This document shows positions 1 to 7,992 of a DNA stretch of 64,000 nt, piece by piece. Under the pieces are notes generated by a model. The model was given only the letters and a program-made list of their open reading frames with translations. It was not told the origin of the DNA and searched no databases. A program made the position numbers and the translations under genes. How positions within the stretch are numbered: the stretch's first letter is position 1; every line of letters begins with the position of its first letter. The stretch is from a bacterium (GTDB taxonomy: Bacteria; Planctomycetota; JAFGQW01), in contig JAUHXU010000002.1 of assembly GCA_030426805.1 (NCBI GenBank), forward strand, positions 806,001-870,000, given 5' to 3'.

Positions 1-835
1 CGCCCTTGATCTTGCACACGGTGTTCGGCAGGAGCAGCGTGCCGGCGCCGTCGGCGTCCGGGAAGACGAGGTCGACCGGCTTGCCGTCGAGCAGCGCGAC
101 GTGGAAGTCGTCGGTGTCGGTGAAGCCCCACGGGATCGACCCCTGTGCGACCTGCATCATCACCTGCGCGTTGCCGGCGCTGATCCGCACGTCGTTGGCG
201 AACAGTCCGTCGAACAGCGCCTTCACGCGGTCCTTGCCCCACGCGTGCCACAGCACCGCGATGTGCGACGCGGTCGTGCCGTTGAGCGGGCGCGCGAGTG
301 TCGCCTTGCCCTTCCACGCCGGGTCGACGAGCGCTTCGAACGTGGCCGGCGGGGTGCCGGTGACCATCTCGGTGTTGTAGATGATCACGCGGGCCCGCGC
401 ACCGAAACCGACCCAATATCCGTCGGGATCCTTGTAGGCTTCCGGGATGTCCGCCGCGTTCGGCGACGAGAACGGCTCGAGCACGCCCTCGTTCTTCAGC
501 AGGATCGTCTGGACGATCTCGTTGTTCCAGAACACGTCACAACGCGGGCGTGCCCGCTCGCTGATCAGCCGCGTGACGAGCCCGGTGGTCTTCGTCGCTT
601 CGCTGTCGGTCGCGAACTTGACCTTGATCCCGGTGTCGCGCTCGAACGCTTCGGCAAACGGGCGCGAGTAGGAGTCGTCGAGACTCGCGTAGAGGACAAC
701 CTCGGCGGATGCGCCGGCGTCGCCGGTGGACTCGGATGCCTTGCAGCCGGTGAACGGAGCGGCGAGGAGTGCGCCGAGCAGCGCGAACGCGACGACGCGC
801 GCCGCAGACCGGTGCGAGGAGAAGGGGCGATGCAT
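1..835 (-). CDS. ABC transporter iron(III)-type substrate-binding lipoprotein (C-terminus outside window)
   Basis: Reading leftward from an ATG at 835 the frame stays open to the window edge, so about 278 residues are visible and the 3' end is missing. The N-terminus is a lipoprotein signal: basic start, hydrophobic stretch, then FTGC as the lipobox, so the mature protein would be tethered outside the cytoplasmic membrane. The next segment (EVVLYASLDDSYSRPFAEAF, then a FERDTGIKVKF-like stretch) matches the opening of the FbpA/AfuA class of ferric-ion or related periplasmic binding proteins. The permease and ATPase genes would lie to the left, beyond the window. The ligand is inferred from family resemblance only; thiamine or phosphonate binders have a similar fold. 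Confidence 0.8.
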   Translation of the reverse strand, partial: MHRPFSSHRSAARVVAFALLGALLAAPFTGCKASESTGDAGASAEVVLYASLDDSYSRPFAEAFERDTGIKVKFATDSEATKTTGLVTRLISERARPRCDVFWNNEIVQTILLKNEGVLEPFSSPNAADIPEAYKDPDGYWVGFGARARVIIYNTEMVTGTPPATFEALVDPAWKGKATLARPLNGTTASHIAVLWHAWGKDRVKALFDGLFANDVRISAGNAQVMMQVAQGSIPWGFTDTDDFHVALLDGKPVDLVFPDADGAGTLLLPNTVCKIKG

Positions 836-944
836 GTGGGGTCTGACTTCCCTGAGCCCGGTGGCCTTTCGGGCGGTTCTGGGGGGCCGCGACTGCGCCG
901 CTCGAAGTGTAACGCGGTCGCGGCGACCGAGTCGACCGAAATCG

Positions 945-1862
945 TCAATCGGAGCCGAGGAGCGGCAGGATCCGGTCCGTCGGTCGGCTCGGCGCACGGT
1001 CGCCGAGGCGCTTGAGGCGCCGTGTCATGCGCAGGAAGCGTCGCGCCGGTTCGGAGCGGGGGTGTCCGAGCAGGAACGGCATCCGGCGCGCGACGCTGCC
1101 GGCCACGACGCGGTGCTCGGGGAGTGATCCGAGGTAGCTCGGCGCGTCGCCGACGTATCGCGACGCGACGCGTTCGAGCCGGTGAAAGACGTCACGGCCC
1201 TCGTTCCGATTCCGGGCGCGGTTTACGAGGATTCCCAGCCGGGCGTCGGCTCGCGACCGACGCAGCGTCTTGATCACCGCATAGGCGTCGGTGATCGCGG
1301 TGACGTCCGGTGTCGTGACGACCACGGTCTCGCTGGCTGCATGGAGAAACGTCAACGTCGCGGGGGCGATGCCGGCGCCGGTGTCGATCACGATCCGGTC
1401 GAAGCGCTCCTGCAGGACCTCGAGTTGCGCGGCCAGGCGATAGATGTCGGCCGGGCCGAGCGCGGCCATCTCAGCGACGCCGCTGCTCCCGCTCAACAAC
1501 GACACGCCGTGGGGCCCCGGCACGACGCACGACTCGAGCGAGGCGCCGTCGCGCACCGCGTTGGCGAGCGTGCGGTCCGGCTGCATCCCGAGCATCAGAT
1601 GCGCGTTGGCCAGGCCGAAGTCGGCGTCGAACAGCAGCACCCGTCGATGGTGCCGGGCGAGGTAGCAGGCGAGGTTGGTCGAGACGATCGACTTGCCGGT
1701 GCCGCCCTTGCCGCTGGTCACCGCGATGATCCGGGCCGGGGGTGGGGCGGTCGGCGGCGTCGCGGGCGGGCGTTCCGGCAGCACGGCCGCGACCGCGCGA
1801 CGGGTGCGTCGCCGGAACGGCAACCAACGCCGGGGACGGGGGCGAGCCTCGTCTCTGGCCAC
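945..1862 (-). CDS. MinD/FlhG-like P-loop ATPase
   Basis: A 305-residue ParA/MinD-superfamily ATPase. After a basic, proline-rich N-terminal extension of about 45 residues comes the deviant Walker A motif SGKGGTGKS, then VLLFDADFGLANAHLMLG, the switch I/Walker A' region typical of FlhG (YlxH/FleN) proteins, and later RIVIDTGAGI as Walker B. FlhG proteins set flagellar number or polar placement; MinD relatives position the division site, and no flagellar gene is in the window to decide. I start at the GTG at 1862 because AGGAG sits 5 nt upstream; the GTG at 1868 would leave no spacing. It lies 51 bp behind the gene at 1914-2807 and is probably co-transcribed with it. Confidence 0.8.
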   Translation of the reverse strand: MARDEARPRPRRWLPFRRRTRRAVAAVLPERPPATPPTAPPPARIIAVTSGKGGTGKSIVSTNLACYLARHHRRVLLFDADFGLANAHLMLGMQPDRTLANAVRDGASLESCVVPGPHGVSLLSGSSGVAEMAALGPADIYRLAAQLEVLQERFDRIVIDTGAGIAPATLTFLHAASETVVVTTPDVTAITDAYAVIKTLRRSRADARLGILVNRARNRNEGRDVFHRLERVASRYVGDAPSYLGSLPEHRVVAGSVARRMPFLLGHPRSEPARRFLRMTRRLKRLGDRAPSRPTDRILPLLGSD

Positions 1863-1913
1863 GACCACTCCTCTCGGAGTGCGTGACGCGCGGTCCCGTC
1901 GCGAGCGCGGGCC

Positions 1914-2807
1914 CTACTGGAGTTCCGCGAACTCGCGGTCGGTGAGGATGTCCTCCCGCCGGAGCGCGCGCGTCACCGATGAGCGCGGTTCGACCAGCTT
2001 GAAGAACCGTGCGATGACGTGTTGCATCGCCCGGTTCACCGCATGGCCGTCACGCGCTTCGAACCGCCCTGCGGAGGGCACGTCGAACAGCAATTGGTCG
2101 CCGGCGATCGTGATCGTCGCCAGCGTTTGATCGCGGTACGCGACCGCGGTTCGGCCGTCTCCGAGCGGCGCCGACGTGATGTCGGGGCCGAGTTTGCGCA
2201 GCCAGTCGAGCGCCCGGTCGCGCAGCGCCTGAGGCGTCGCGTGCGGTGGCCGATACGCCGCTGCCGACGACGGCGCCGTGGCCGGGGTCTCGGGGGCCGG
2301 GGTCTCGGTCTGCGGTTCGGGCGGCCGGAGCCACGCGGTCGCGCTCGGGGTTCCACCCACCGGCTCGATCAACAGCGCGTCGTCCCGGTCGGAGCGCAGC
2401 GGCCGGATCCGGAACGCGAAGACGGTCGCGATGTAGGCGGCCACATGGACGAAGCCGTCCTGGAACGACGGCGCCAGCAGCGCCACCTGGGGTTCGAGGG
2501 GAGCGCACGCACGGCCGGGGAAGATGCGGTGCAGGAGGCCGAGGTTGTCGTTGAACCATTCGAGCCGCCGGCACACGGCGTCCGGAAGGCCGCCGACCGC
2601 GGTCGCACTCAGTTCGATCAGCGTGCAGCGTCCGGCGGCGTCGAGTGCGACGCCCGCGACCTCACCGCGGCCGGGCACCGCGAACGGAGACTCGAGGATC
2701 TCGAGGCCGGGGAACAGCGACGGCAGACTCGCGATCGCGCGGGCCATCAAGCCCGGCTCGATCGGCGCCGAAGCATCCTCGGAGAGCGTGTAGCAGAGCA
2801 CGTCCAT
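1914..2807 (-). CDS. Conserved-looking hypothetical protein, possible nuclease-like N-terminal half
   Basis: About 297 residues, family not recognised. The N-terminal half has the strand pattern GEVAGVALDAAGRCTLIELS followed by a helical WFNDNLGLLHRIFP segment; an acidic residue before a strand ending in IELS faintly resembles the core of PD-(D/E)XK or NucS-like domains, but a complete E-x-K motif is not visible. A Pro/Ala/Thr-rich linker (about residues 165-195) joins it to a C-terminal domain with alternating charged strands ending in a helix. I start at the ATG at 2807; an upstream TTG in frame at 2942 forms the -35 box of a good promoter and cannot be the start. It precedes the MinD-like gene, suggesting a two-gene operon of unknown role. 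Confidence 0.55.
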   Translation of the reverse strand: MDVLCYTLSEDASAPIEPGLMARAIASLPSLFPGLEILESPFAVPGRGEVAGVALDAAGRCTLIELSATAVGGLPDAVCRRLEWFNDNLGLLHRIFPGRACAPLEPQVALLAPSFQDGFVHVAAYIATVFAFRIRPLRSDRDDALLIEPVGGTPSATAWLRPPEPQTETPAPETPATAPSSAAAYRPPHATPQALRDRALDWLRKLGPDITSAPLGDGRTAVAYRDQTLATITIAGDQLLFDVPSAGRFEARDGHAVNRAMQHVIARFFKLVEPRSSVTRALRREDILTDREFAELQ

Positions 2808-2914
2808 CGGCTCGGTCCGGTCCGCTCCAAGAGCGACCGCCCAAAGGTCCGCCCACGATGCGCCCAATAACGTCCGCCCGCTCGGTTCTCGACAACCGCC
2901 ATCGAGATCTTCTG

Positions 2915-2942
2915 ATTGTAGGGACCGCGGCCCCACAGTCAA
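2915..2942 (-). promoter_or_regulatory. Sigma-70-type promoter for the 2807-945 operon
   Basis: On the minus strand TTGACT (2942-2937) is followed after 16 bases by TACAAT (2920-2915), five of six matches to each consensus box. Transcription would begin near 2908 and read the hypothetical gene and the MinD-like gene. It sits in the short space after the RseB-like gene, so the sigma-factor group and this pair can be expressed independently. Confidence 0.65.
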
Positions 2943-2975
2943 TCGCCTACAGGGAGGCAGGGCGCCGGAGCGGCG

Positions 2976-4112
2976 CTACGGGAGCGGCAGGAAGCCGGCC
3001 ATCTCCTTGGCGACGTCCAGACCGGCCGGCGTGAGGATCAACGCCGACTTCGTCGACGTGTGGAGTTCGACGCAATGCAGGTTGCCCACCTGGTAGGTCA
3101 GCCCTCGCCAGTGCCCGTCGACGAACGCCTTGCCCGAAAGCACGAGGTCGCGACGCTTGTCCGCGTCGAGGACGCGCGCACGACGTGCGGGGCTCGCGGG
3201 TCGCGGGCCACGCAGGTATACGAGCACGACGCCGGTCGTGGTCCCGTTCGTGAACCGGAGGTGTAGCCCCTCGTCGTCGTCGCTGCGGATGATCCGCGCC
3301 GACTCGAACCCGGCGGGTGCGCCGACCGGAAAGAGGTGCTCGACCGGAATCTGGAGCGCATTGGCGGCGCGCAGCGCCTGGGCCGGCGTGAGGCGCTCCC
3401 GCGGCGTGCGGAAGCGTTGTGCCTTCGGGGGCGGTGCGACGCCGAACGTGATCGAGCGGAACGAGACCGCGTGCAGCAATCGGCCACTGCTGTCGCGCTC
3501 TTCGATCCCGAGCACGTAGGGGCGCACCCGGTCGATACGGATCCGGTAGTGCAGGCCGGACGGGGTCGTCGGCGTCGCGACGAGCGTGATCACGTCACGG
3601 CCGGCGACGCGGTCGCCGTCGCCCGCGACGCGCGTGACGCGGTGGGCTTCGAGGAACGCGTCGACGTCGTCGATCGCGACGATCGGATCCATCGTCCGTG
3701 CTCCGAAGCCGGGCGAGACCTCGTTCGTCCGAACCCTGTTCTCGATCTGCAGACGACCGAGCGGCGCCCGTCCTTGCGCGCCTTGCTTCGCGTCCCCACG
3801 GTTGACCGGAGCGACGACCGGCTTCGACGGGTCGAGCACGAGCCGCCGATACGGGCCGGCGTCGTCGAACCCCTTCTCGATCGTGTAGCGCGGCGTGAAC
3901 GTCCGGCCGAACGCGAGGAAGTGCACGTCGATCGTGCCTCGCACGGGGACCGACTCGTTCGCGATCGCCGCGCGAAGGTCGGCGGAGCCGTCGTCGTCCG
4001 CGCACCCCGTGAGGAGCGTCGCGATCGCGGCGCCGAGCACGACGAGCCCAAACCCAGTCGCCCGCAGCGCGCGCCGCGTGAAGGGGGAGGGCATTTCGGT
4101 GCTACCGAGCAT
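2976..4112 (-). CDS. RseB/MucB-like anti-sigma regulatory lipoprotein
   Basis: A 378-residue lipoprotein: basic N-terminus, hydrophobic helix and LLTGC lipobox (Cys about residue 37), then a long beta-rich region with the LolA/RseB-like pattern (outer strands such as YRLRI/HYRIRIDRVRPYVLGIEE) and a second domain with strands like GLHLRFTNGTTTGVVLVYLR. RseB/MucB proteins sit on the periplasmic face, bind the anti-sigma factor and shield it from proteolysis until envelope stress. That fits exactly here: the ATG overlaps the end of the anti-sigma gene by 11 bp and an ECF sigma gene lies upstream. Sequence similarity to RseB is modest, so the assignment rests on fold pattern plus operon position. 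Confidence 0.65.
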   Translation of the reverse strand: MLGSTEMPSPFTRRALRATGFGLVVLGAAIATLLTGCADDDGSADLRAAIANESVPVRGTIDVHFLAFGRTFTPRYTIEKGFDDAGPYRRLVLDPSKPVVAPVNRGDAKQGAQGRAPLGRLQIENRVRTNEVSPGFGARTMDPIVAIDDVDAFLEAHRVTRVAGDGDRVAGRDVITLVATPTTPSGLHYRIRIDRVRPYVLGIEERDSSGRLLHAVSFRSITFGVAPPPKAQRFRTPRERLTPAQALRAANALQIPVEHLFPVGAPAGFESARIIRSDDDEGLHLRFTNGTTTGVVLVYLRGPRPASPARRARVLDADKRRDLVLSGKAFVDGHWRGLTYQVGNLHCVELHTSTKSALILTPAGLDVAKEMAGFLPLP

Positions 4113-4869
4113 CGACCTCGCCCTTCCGCTCCGCGCCGCCGTGCTCAGAAGAACTGGTCTCAGAAGAGCTGGCCCCGGAAGAACTGCCTCCGGACGAGTT
4201 GCCCCCGGAAGATCCGCCGCCCTCGACGAAGCGCAGTTGTGTCTTCGTCATGAATCCGAGCACGGCCATTTCCGCCGGGATCGACTCGGGGGGGGCGGAG
4301 ATGCCCGTCACCCGCGCCGCATCGACCGCGACGAACTCGAGCCCGTTGGGCGCCCGCCATTCGCCGGAGCCGCCCGTCCCGAAGAAACCGCCCCCGAAGA
4401 GCGCGACCCCACCCCAGCCGGCGGCGACCAATAGCACCGCCGCCGCAGCGAACCGAAGAGCGATTCGAAGCCCCGGCTGGCGGAACGACCGTGACCGGAC
4501 CGGCCGTTCCTCTTCGGGAAAGTGCGCCTCTTCAGAAAGGTGCGCCTCAGAGAAGTGCGGTAGCCCCGCCTCGACGTCGCGGCCGCTCCCGAGCTCGCGC
4601 TCGTAGGCGTCGGCCAGTTTCCCCCAGACGTCGGGCGGGGCGCACCGCAACGGCAATGCTCGGAGTACCCGCACCGATTCCTTCAGCTCGTCGTAGGCGG
4701 CGCGGAGCTCGGGATCCGCGTCAATCCGCCGTCGGACGTCGTCCGGAACCGGGACCCCGTTGCTCTCGTCTTCCACGTACGAGAGCAATTCTGCGTGATC
4801 GAAATCCGCAGGATTGTTCGGGTCTCGTTGCATTGCCGTCCATCCGATGGCCGCGTTTCGGGCGACCAT
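4102..4869 (-). CDS. Transmembrane anti-sigma factor
   Basis: About 255 residues. The cytoplasmic N-terminal part is helical (HAELLSYVEDES, then PELRAAYDELKESVRVLRALP), the arrangement of anti-sigma domains; I see no HxxxCxxC zinc-binding motif, so it is a zinc-free type. One membrane helix (RIALRFAAAAVLLVAAGWGG) follows, then an extracytoplasmic domain and a Ser/Gly-rich low-complexity tail (SSGGNSSGGSSSG and so on). Start chosen at ATG 4869, which has GGGAG 5 nt upstream; ATG 4833 is the main alternative. It follows the ECF sigma gene and overlaps the RseB-like gene. The membrane topology suggests release of the sigma factor after an envelope signal. Confidence 0.75.
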   Translation of the reverse strand: MVARNAAIGWTAMQRDPNNPADFDHAELLSYVEDESNGVPVPDDVRRRIDADPELRAAYDELKESVRVLRALPLRCAPPDVWGKLADAYERELGSGRDVEAGLPHFSEAHLSEEAHFPEEERPVRSRSFRQPGLRIALRFAAAAVLLVAAGWGGVALFGGGFFGTGGSGEWRAPNGLEFVAVDAARVTGISAPPESIPAEMAVLGFMTKTQLRFVEGGGSSGGNSSGGSSSGASSSETSSSEHGGAERKGEVDAR

Positions 4870-4938
4870 CACCACTCCCACATGTCGTCCGGCTCAAGAC
4901 GGTGTCCCGACCGTCCGTTCTCCGAACTCTCTCATCAC

Positions 4939-4957
4939 GCCGGTGCGTCGCACCGGC
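4939..4957 (-). other. Hairpin between sigma and anti-sigma genes
   Basis: GCCGGTG and CACCGGC form a 7-bp stem around a 5-base loop in the 133-bp space between the sigma stop codon and the anti-sigma start. No T-run follows on the minus strand, so it is a weak terminator at best. It could be an attenuator or RNA-processing site that sets sigma above anti-sigma expression; this role is inference. Confidence 0.35.
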
Positions 4958-5002
4958 ACATTTACCCTGGAGCCGTTGTCGGGCTCCAATTCTCCATGTG
5001 GA

Positions 5003-5842
5003 TCAGTTGTTCGTCGTGTCGTTCTCTTTCGAGTCCTCGTTCGAGTCGCCTCTGGGATCGCCCTCAGAGTCGTCCGCGCGCTCGTGCTTGCGGAGGACTT
5101 CCGCGATGAACGGTCGAACTGCGCGGTGTGCGCGGCTCAGCCGCGACTTCACCGTGCCGACCGAACAGCCGAACAGGCTCGCCAATTCCTCGTAGGACAG
5201 GCCACCGAAGTAGCGGTGACTGAGGATGTCGGCATGTGCCGGACTCAGTCGCCGCAACGCGGCCTCGACGTCACTCGTGAACTCGTTCTCAATGATCGTC
5301 TCGCTCGGATCGGCGCTCGCGTCATTGGCAGTAGCTTTCGCAGTAGCCCTCGCGGTAGCGTCACCGAAGCGACGAGTGTCGTCACCCGAGAGTGGCCGAC
5401 CGGCGGCTGCCTGGCGCGGGGCGGCCGGATCGATCGGGCGATCACGGTCGTCGTCGGCAGGCGCGTCGAGCGACACGAACGGGCGATTGCTCGCCCGCCT
5501 CAGGTATTGCAGGGCCGCGTTGCGACTCACCCGGAACAGCCACGTGCGGAACGACGACTCGAAGCCGAAGCTCCCGAGCCCCTTGAGCGCCGCGAGGAAA
5601 CTCTCCTGCGTCGCGTCGGCGGCTCGATGCGGGTCTCCGGTCACCCGAAGACACGCGGTATACACGTGGCGCTCGTGTCGGTCATACAGAGCGCGAAACG
5701 CGGCCTTGCCGTCCGGTCCACCCGCGAGGACTCGCTCGATCAACTCTCGATCCGGCAACTCTCGATCTGGAAATTCCCGATCCTGCAAATCGCGATCGGG
5801 TACCTCTCGACCAGCCAGTTGATCGTCCGATTCCTCGTTCAT
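5003..5842 (-). CDS. ECF RNA polymerase sigma factor
   Basis: A 279-residue group 4 sigma factor. Region 2 is clear (FRALYDRHERHVYTACLR, then DATQESFLAAL and FRTWLFRVSRNAALQYLRR), and region 4 is a standard helix-turn-helix (LSYEELASLFGCSVGTVKSR). A roughly 75-residue Asp/Ala/Arg-rich linker between the two is longer than usual, and the N-terminus carries five pentad repeats. It heads a leftward group with a membrane anti-sigma factor and an RseB-like lipoprotein, so it likely runs an envelope-stress regulon. The ATG at 5842 is the first Met before region 2; the frame is open further upstream only because it runs antisense to the next gene. A 128-bp space to that gene probably holds its promoter, but I could not identify boxes. 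Confidence 0.88.
   Translation of the reverse strand: MNEESDDQLAGREVPDRDLQDREFPDRELPDRELIERVLAGGPDGKAAFRALYDRHERHVYTACLRVTGDPHRAADATQESFLAALKGLGSFGFESSFRTWLFRVSRNAALQYLRRASNRPFVSLDAPADDDRDRPIDPAAPRQAAAGRPLSGDDTRRFGDATARATAKATANDASADPSETIIENEFTSDVEAALRRLSPAHADILSHRYFGGLSYEELASLFGCSVGTVKSRLSRAHRAVRPFIAEVLRKHERADDSEGDPRGDSNEDSKENDTTNN
5735..5809 (-). repeat. Five 15-bp coding repeats in the sigma factor N-terminus
   Basis: Residues 12-36 of the sigma factor read as five pentads of the form R-[DE]-[LFV]-[PQI]-[DE]. At DNA level these are imperfect tandem 15-mers (CTCTCGATC-type units). They would form a charged, regularly hydrophobic extension before region 2. In-frame 15-bp units could expand or contract without breaking the gene. 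Confidence 0.7.
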
Positions 5843-5970
5843 GGATACCGAGACAACACCTATCTGGTTGGAGGAGGTCAGCCGCGCGGATTGTTCCCGG
5901 TTCCTCGCCGGAATTGCGGCGCATTTTTCGAGAATCGATCTCGGACTGAGAACTCCGGTAGCCGGACGGC

Positions 5971-7665
5971 TCAGCCGCGGCCGCGGCGCTTGCGGAGGAT
6001 GTAGGCGATCGCGGACCGCTTTTCGTCGTCGAGATCGCTGCGCTCGAGGAGCGCACCGAGCCGTTGGGTCACCTTCTCGTCCCGCAGATCGATCAGGCCC
6101 TGCACGATCAGCGGGTGCACGCGGTCGCGCTTCGTGAAGGAGTCGAGGAGCCAGTCGAGGTCCTTCTTCGCGACCTTCTTCGCGATCAGGCGCCCCTGCC
6201 ACCCGTAGTCGAGCTGCCCCTCGACCCGCGCGATGTCGTCCCGATACTCCTTGCCGAAGATCAGCGCCTGCAGCTCGCGGATGATCGCCGCTTCCTGATC
6301 GAGGAAGTTGAAACTGCCGCCGCCGTAGCGAGCGATCGACTCGAATGCGCGGACCGTCTTCTGCCCGTCGGAGTCCAGCGTCCGTTTGTTCGCACCGATC
6401 TCGGTGTAGATCGTGTGTATGGTGCCCTTGCGGCGGCGGAAGCGACCCGCCAGCGACAGGCACGCCTGCACCTCGCGGTCGTGCGGCGGTGCGTCCCCGA
6501 ACAGGAGGATCACCTTGTCCGCATTGCGGCGCCAGCGCAGCTTGTCCATCGCGACCTTCAGGCCGGCGTGGACCGCTTCGGGGATGTCGTAGCCGCCCGC
6601 GGCGTTGACGCCTTCGATGAAATTCAGGATGCGGTAGTAGTCGGTCGTGAACGGCTCGAACTTCGTCAGGTAGTCGTCGGTTCGATCCCGGTAGGTGACC
6701 ATCGACAGCCGGTAGTCCCCGACGAGCGCCGAGATGTAGGTGTTCATCGACCGGATCTGCTTGCGCACCTCGTCGATGATCCCCTGCATGCTGCCGGTGC
6801 TGTCGAACACGATGCACACGTCGAGGCCGCGCCCGCGCAGCTCGGCGACGCGTTTCGCGAAGCGGGTGCCGCCGAGTGCGCGCTGCAGTCCGCGGCCGTC
6901 GAACACGCCCCCGCCGATCGCCGCCGTGCGCCCGGACCGGCCGAGCAGGCCGATCGTGCCGTCCGGTTCGTCGAGTTCGGCGTCGGTTCGCGCCTTCGCC
7001 TCGGGCTCCGACGCCTCGGACGGCGCGTCCAGCTCGAAGTTCGGGTCGACCGTGGGCTCCTCGACCTCCTCCTCGAGCGGCATCGGCTCCTCGAACTCCT
7101 CGTTGAACGTCTCGCTCATCTCCGACGTCGCCTCGATCCGGATCGGCTTCCGCTTCCCGGGCACGGTCAGGTAGCCCTGTTGCCACAGGAGCAGGATCAG
7201 GATCCCGTGGACGACGCCCGAGATCAGCCAGAACGGCGTCCGCTTCAGTTCGGTGACGAGCGTGTCGGCGAATTGGTTGGAGACGGCCGCATCGGCGCTG
7301 AGCACCGGCGCCGCCGGCGGCACGAATCGGCCGGCGGAGAAGACGAACGTGAAGGGACCGACGCGGAGCCGATCGCCGTCGGCGAGGACGCGCTCGCGGA
7401 CGTGGTCGTCGTTGACCCAGCAGCCGTTGGTGCTCTCGAGGTCGACGACCTTGACGCCCTGGGGCGTCTTGACGAGCAGGCAGTGGCGCTTGGATATGTT
7501 GCCGTTGTCGAGGCGGATCCGGTTCGCCGCGGTGCGCCCGATCGACACGATTTCCTCGTCGAGCGAGAAACGCGTCGGCGTCGGAGCGGGCCCGTCCGGC
7601 GTGCCGGCGAGCGTGAGAGCCGGATGCCGGTCGAGGCTCGTTCGGATCTTCTCGAGCACGGGCAT
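5971..7665 (-). CDS. FHA and von Willebrand A domain membrane protein
   Basis: A 564-residue signalling or assembly protein. Residues about 28-115 are an FHA phosphothreonine-binding domain (SIGRTAANRIRL, ISKRHC, DLESTNGCWVN). A membrane helix follows (FWLISGVVHGILILLLW, about residues 145-165), then a strongly acidic Glu/Pro-rich linker, and a vWA domain with the MIDAS motif DSTGS in VCIVFDSTGSM. FHA reads Thr phosphorylation, which is common where many Ser/Thr kinases exist; the vWA likely binds a partner through a metal. The C-terminus is helical and basic. Start chosen at ATG 7665 rather than the upstream in-frame codon at 7701, because a TATACT element lies at 7717-7712. The MIDAS side is predicted extracytoplasmic. 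Confidence 0.82.
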   Translation of the reverse strand: MPVLEKIRTSLDRHPALTLAGTPDGPAPTPTRFSLDEEIVSIGRTAANRIRLDNGNISKRHCLLVKTPQGVKVVDLESTNGCWVNDDHVRERVLADGDRLRVGPFTFVFSAGRFVPPAAPVLSADAAVSNQFADTLVTELKRTPFWLISGVVHGILILLLWQQGYLTVPGKRKPIRIEATSEMSETFNEEFEEPMPLEEEVEEPTVDPNFELDAPSEASEPEAKARTDAELDEPDGTIGLLGRSGRTAAIGGGVFDGRGLQRALGGTRFAKRVAELRGRGLDVCIVFDSTGSMQGIIDEVRKQIRSMNTYISALVGDYRLSMVTYRDRTDDYLTKFEPFTTDYYRILNFIEGVNAAGGYDIPEAVHAGLKVAMDKLRWRRNADKVILLFGDAPPHDREVQACLSLAGRFRRRKGTIHTIYTEIGANKRTLDSDGQKTVRAFESIARYGGGSFNFLDQEAAIIRELQALIFGKEYRDDIARVEGQLDYGWQGRLIAKKVAKKDLDWLLDSFTKRDRVHPLIVQGLIDLRDEKVTQRLGALLERSDLDDEKRSAIAYILRKRRGRG

Positions 7666-7992
7666 TCGTGGCCTCTGATCTAGCGGAACGGGGCGCGGCA
7701 ACCCCGTCGGAAGTATATCACCGCGGGCACCCGGTCGCCCGATGCGCCCGCCGTAGGGCTATTCGACACGTCGCGGCTCCCGTCCGAAGTCCCGCTGCCG
7801 CAGGCAGTCGCGCGCGCCGTTCGGCGGGCCCCGCGAAACGTTGCCGATGGTTCAAGTTTGCCGGATCGAGACCCGATAGAGCGAAGGAATCGACCGCCAT
7901 GGGCGCTGCGGGCGTCCGAGCCGGTATCGCCGGGGTGGTCGGAACCGATCGAAACAACACGTCGACCCGATGAAGTGAAGAAGGGGACGGAC
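7666..7992. other. Divergent intergenic region
   Basis: About 327 bp between the leftward FHA-vWA gene and the rightward secreted TPR gene. No convincing coding frame. It holds the minus-strand TATACT element at 7712-7717 and, for the plus strand, only a weak candidate (TTCAAG, 17 bases, CGATAG, near 7850-7880). No strong inverted repeat was seen. Confidence 0.5.
7712..7717 (-). promoter_or_regulatory. Candidate -10 element for the FHA-vWA gene
   Basis: TATACT on the minus strand, five of six matches to the -10 consensus, about 47 bases before the chosen start codon. No good -35 box stands at the proper distance, so it may be an extended or activator-dependent promoter. Confidence 0.35.

Noticed and set aside
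2808..2942. TTG at 2942 as start of the hypothetical gene
   Set aside because: The TTG is the -35 box of a promoter with TACAAT 16 bases on; the transcript would begin after it.
5003..7186. One 727-codon open frame on the minus strand covering the sigma factor and most of the FHA-vWA gene
   Set aside because: Only the part below 5842 codes for the sigma factor; the rest is a different frame of the FHA-vWA gene with Arg/Pro-rich composition. Not a fusion.
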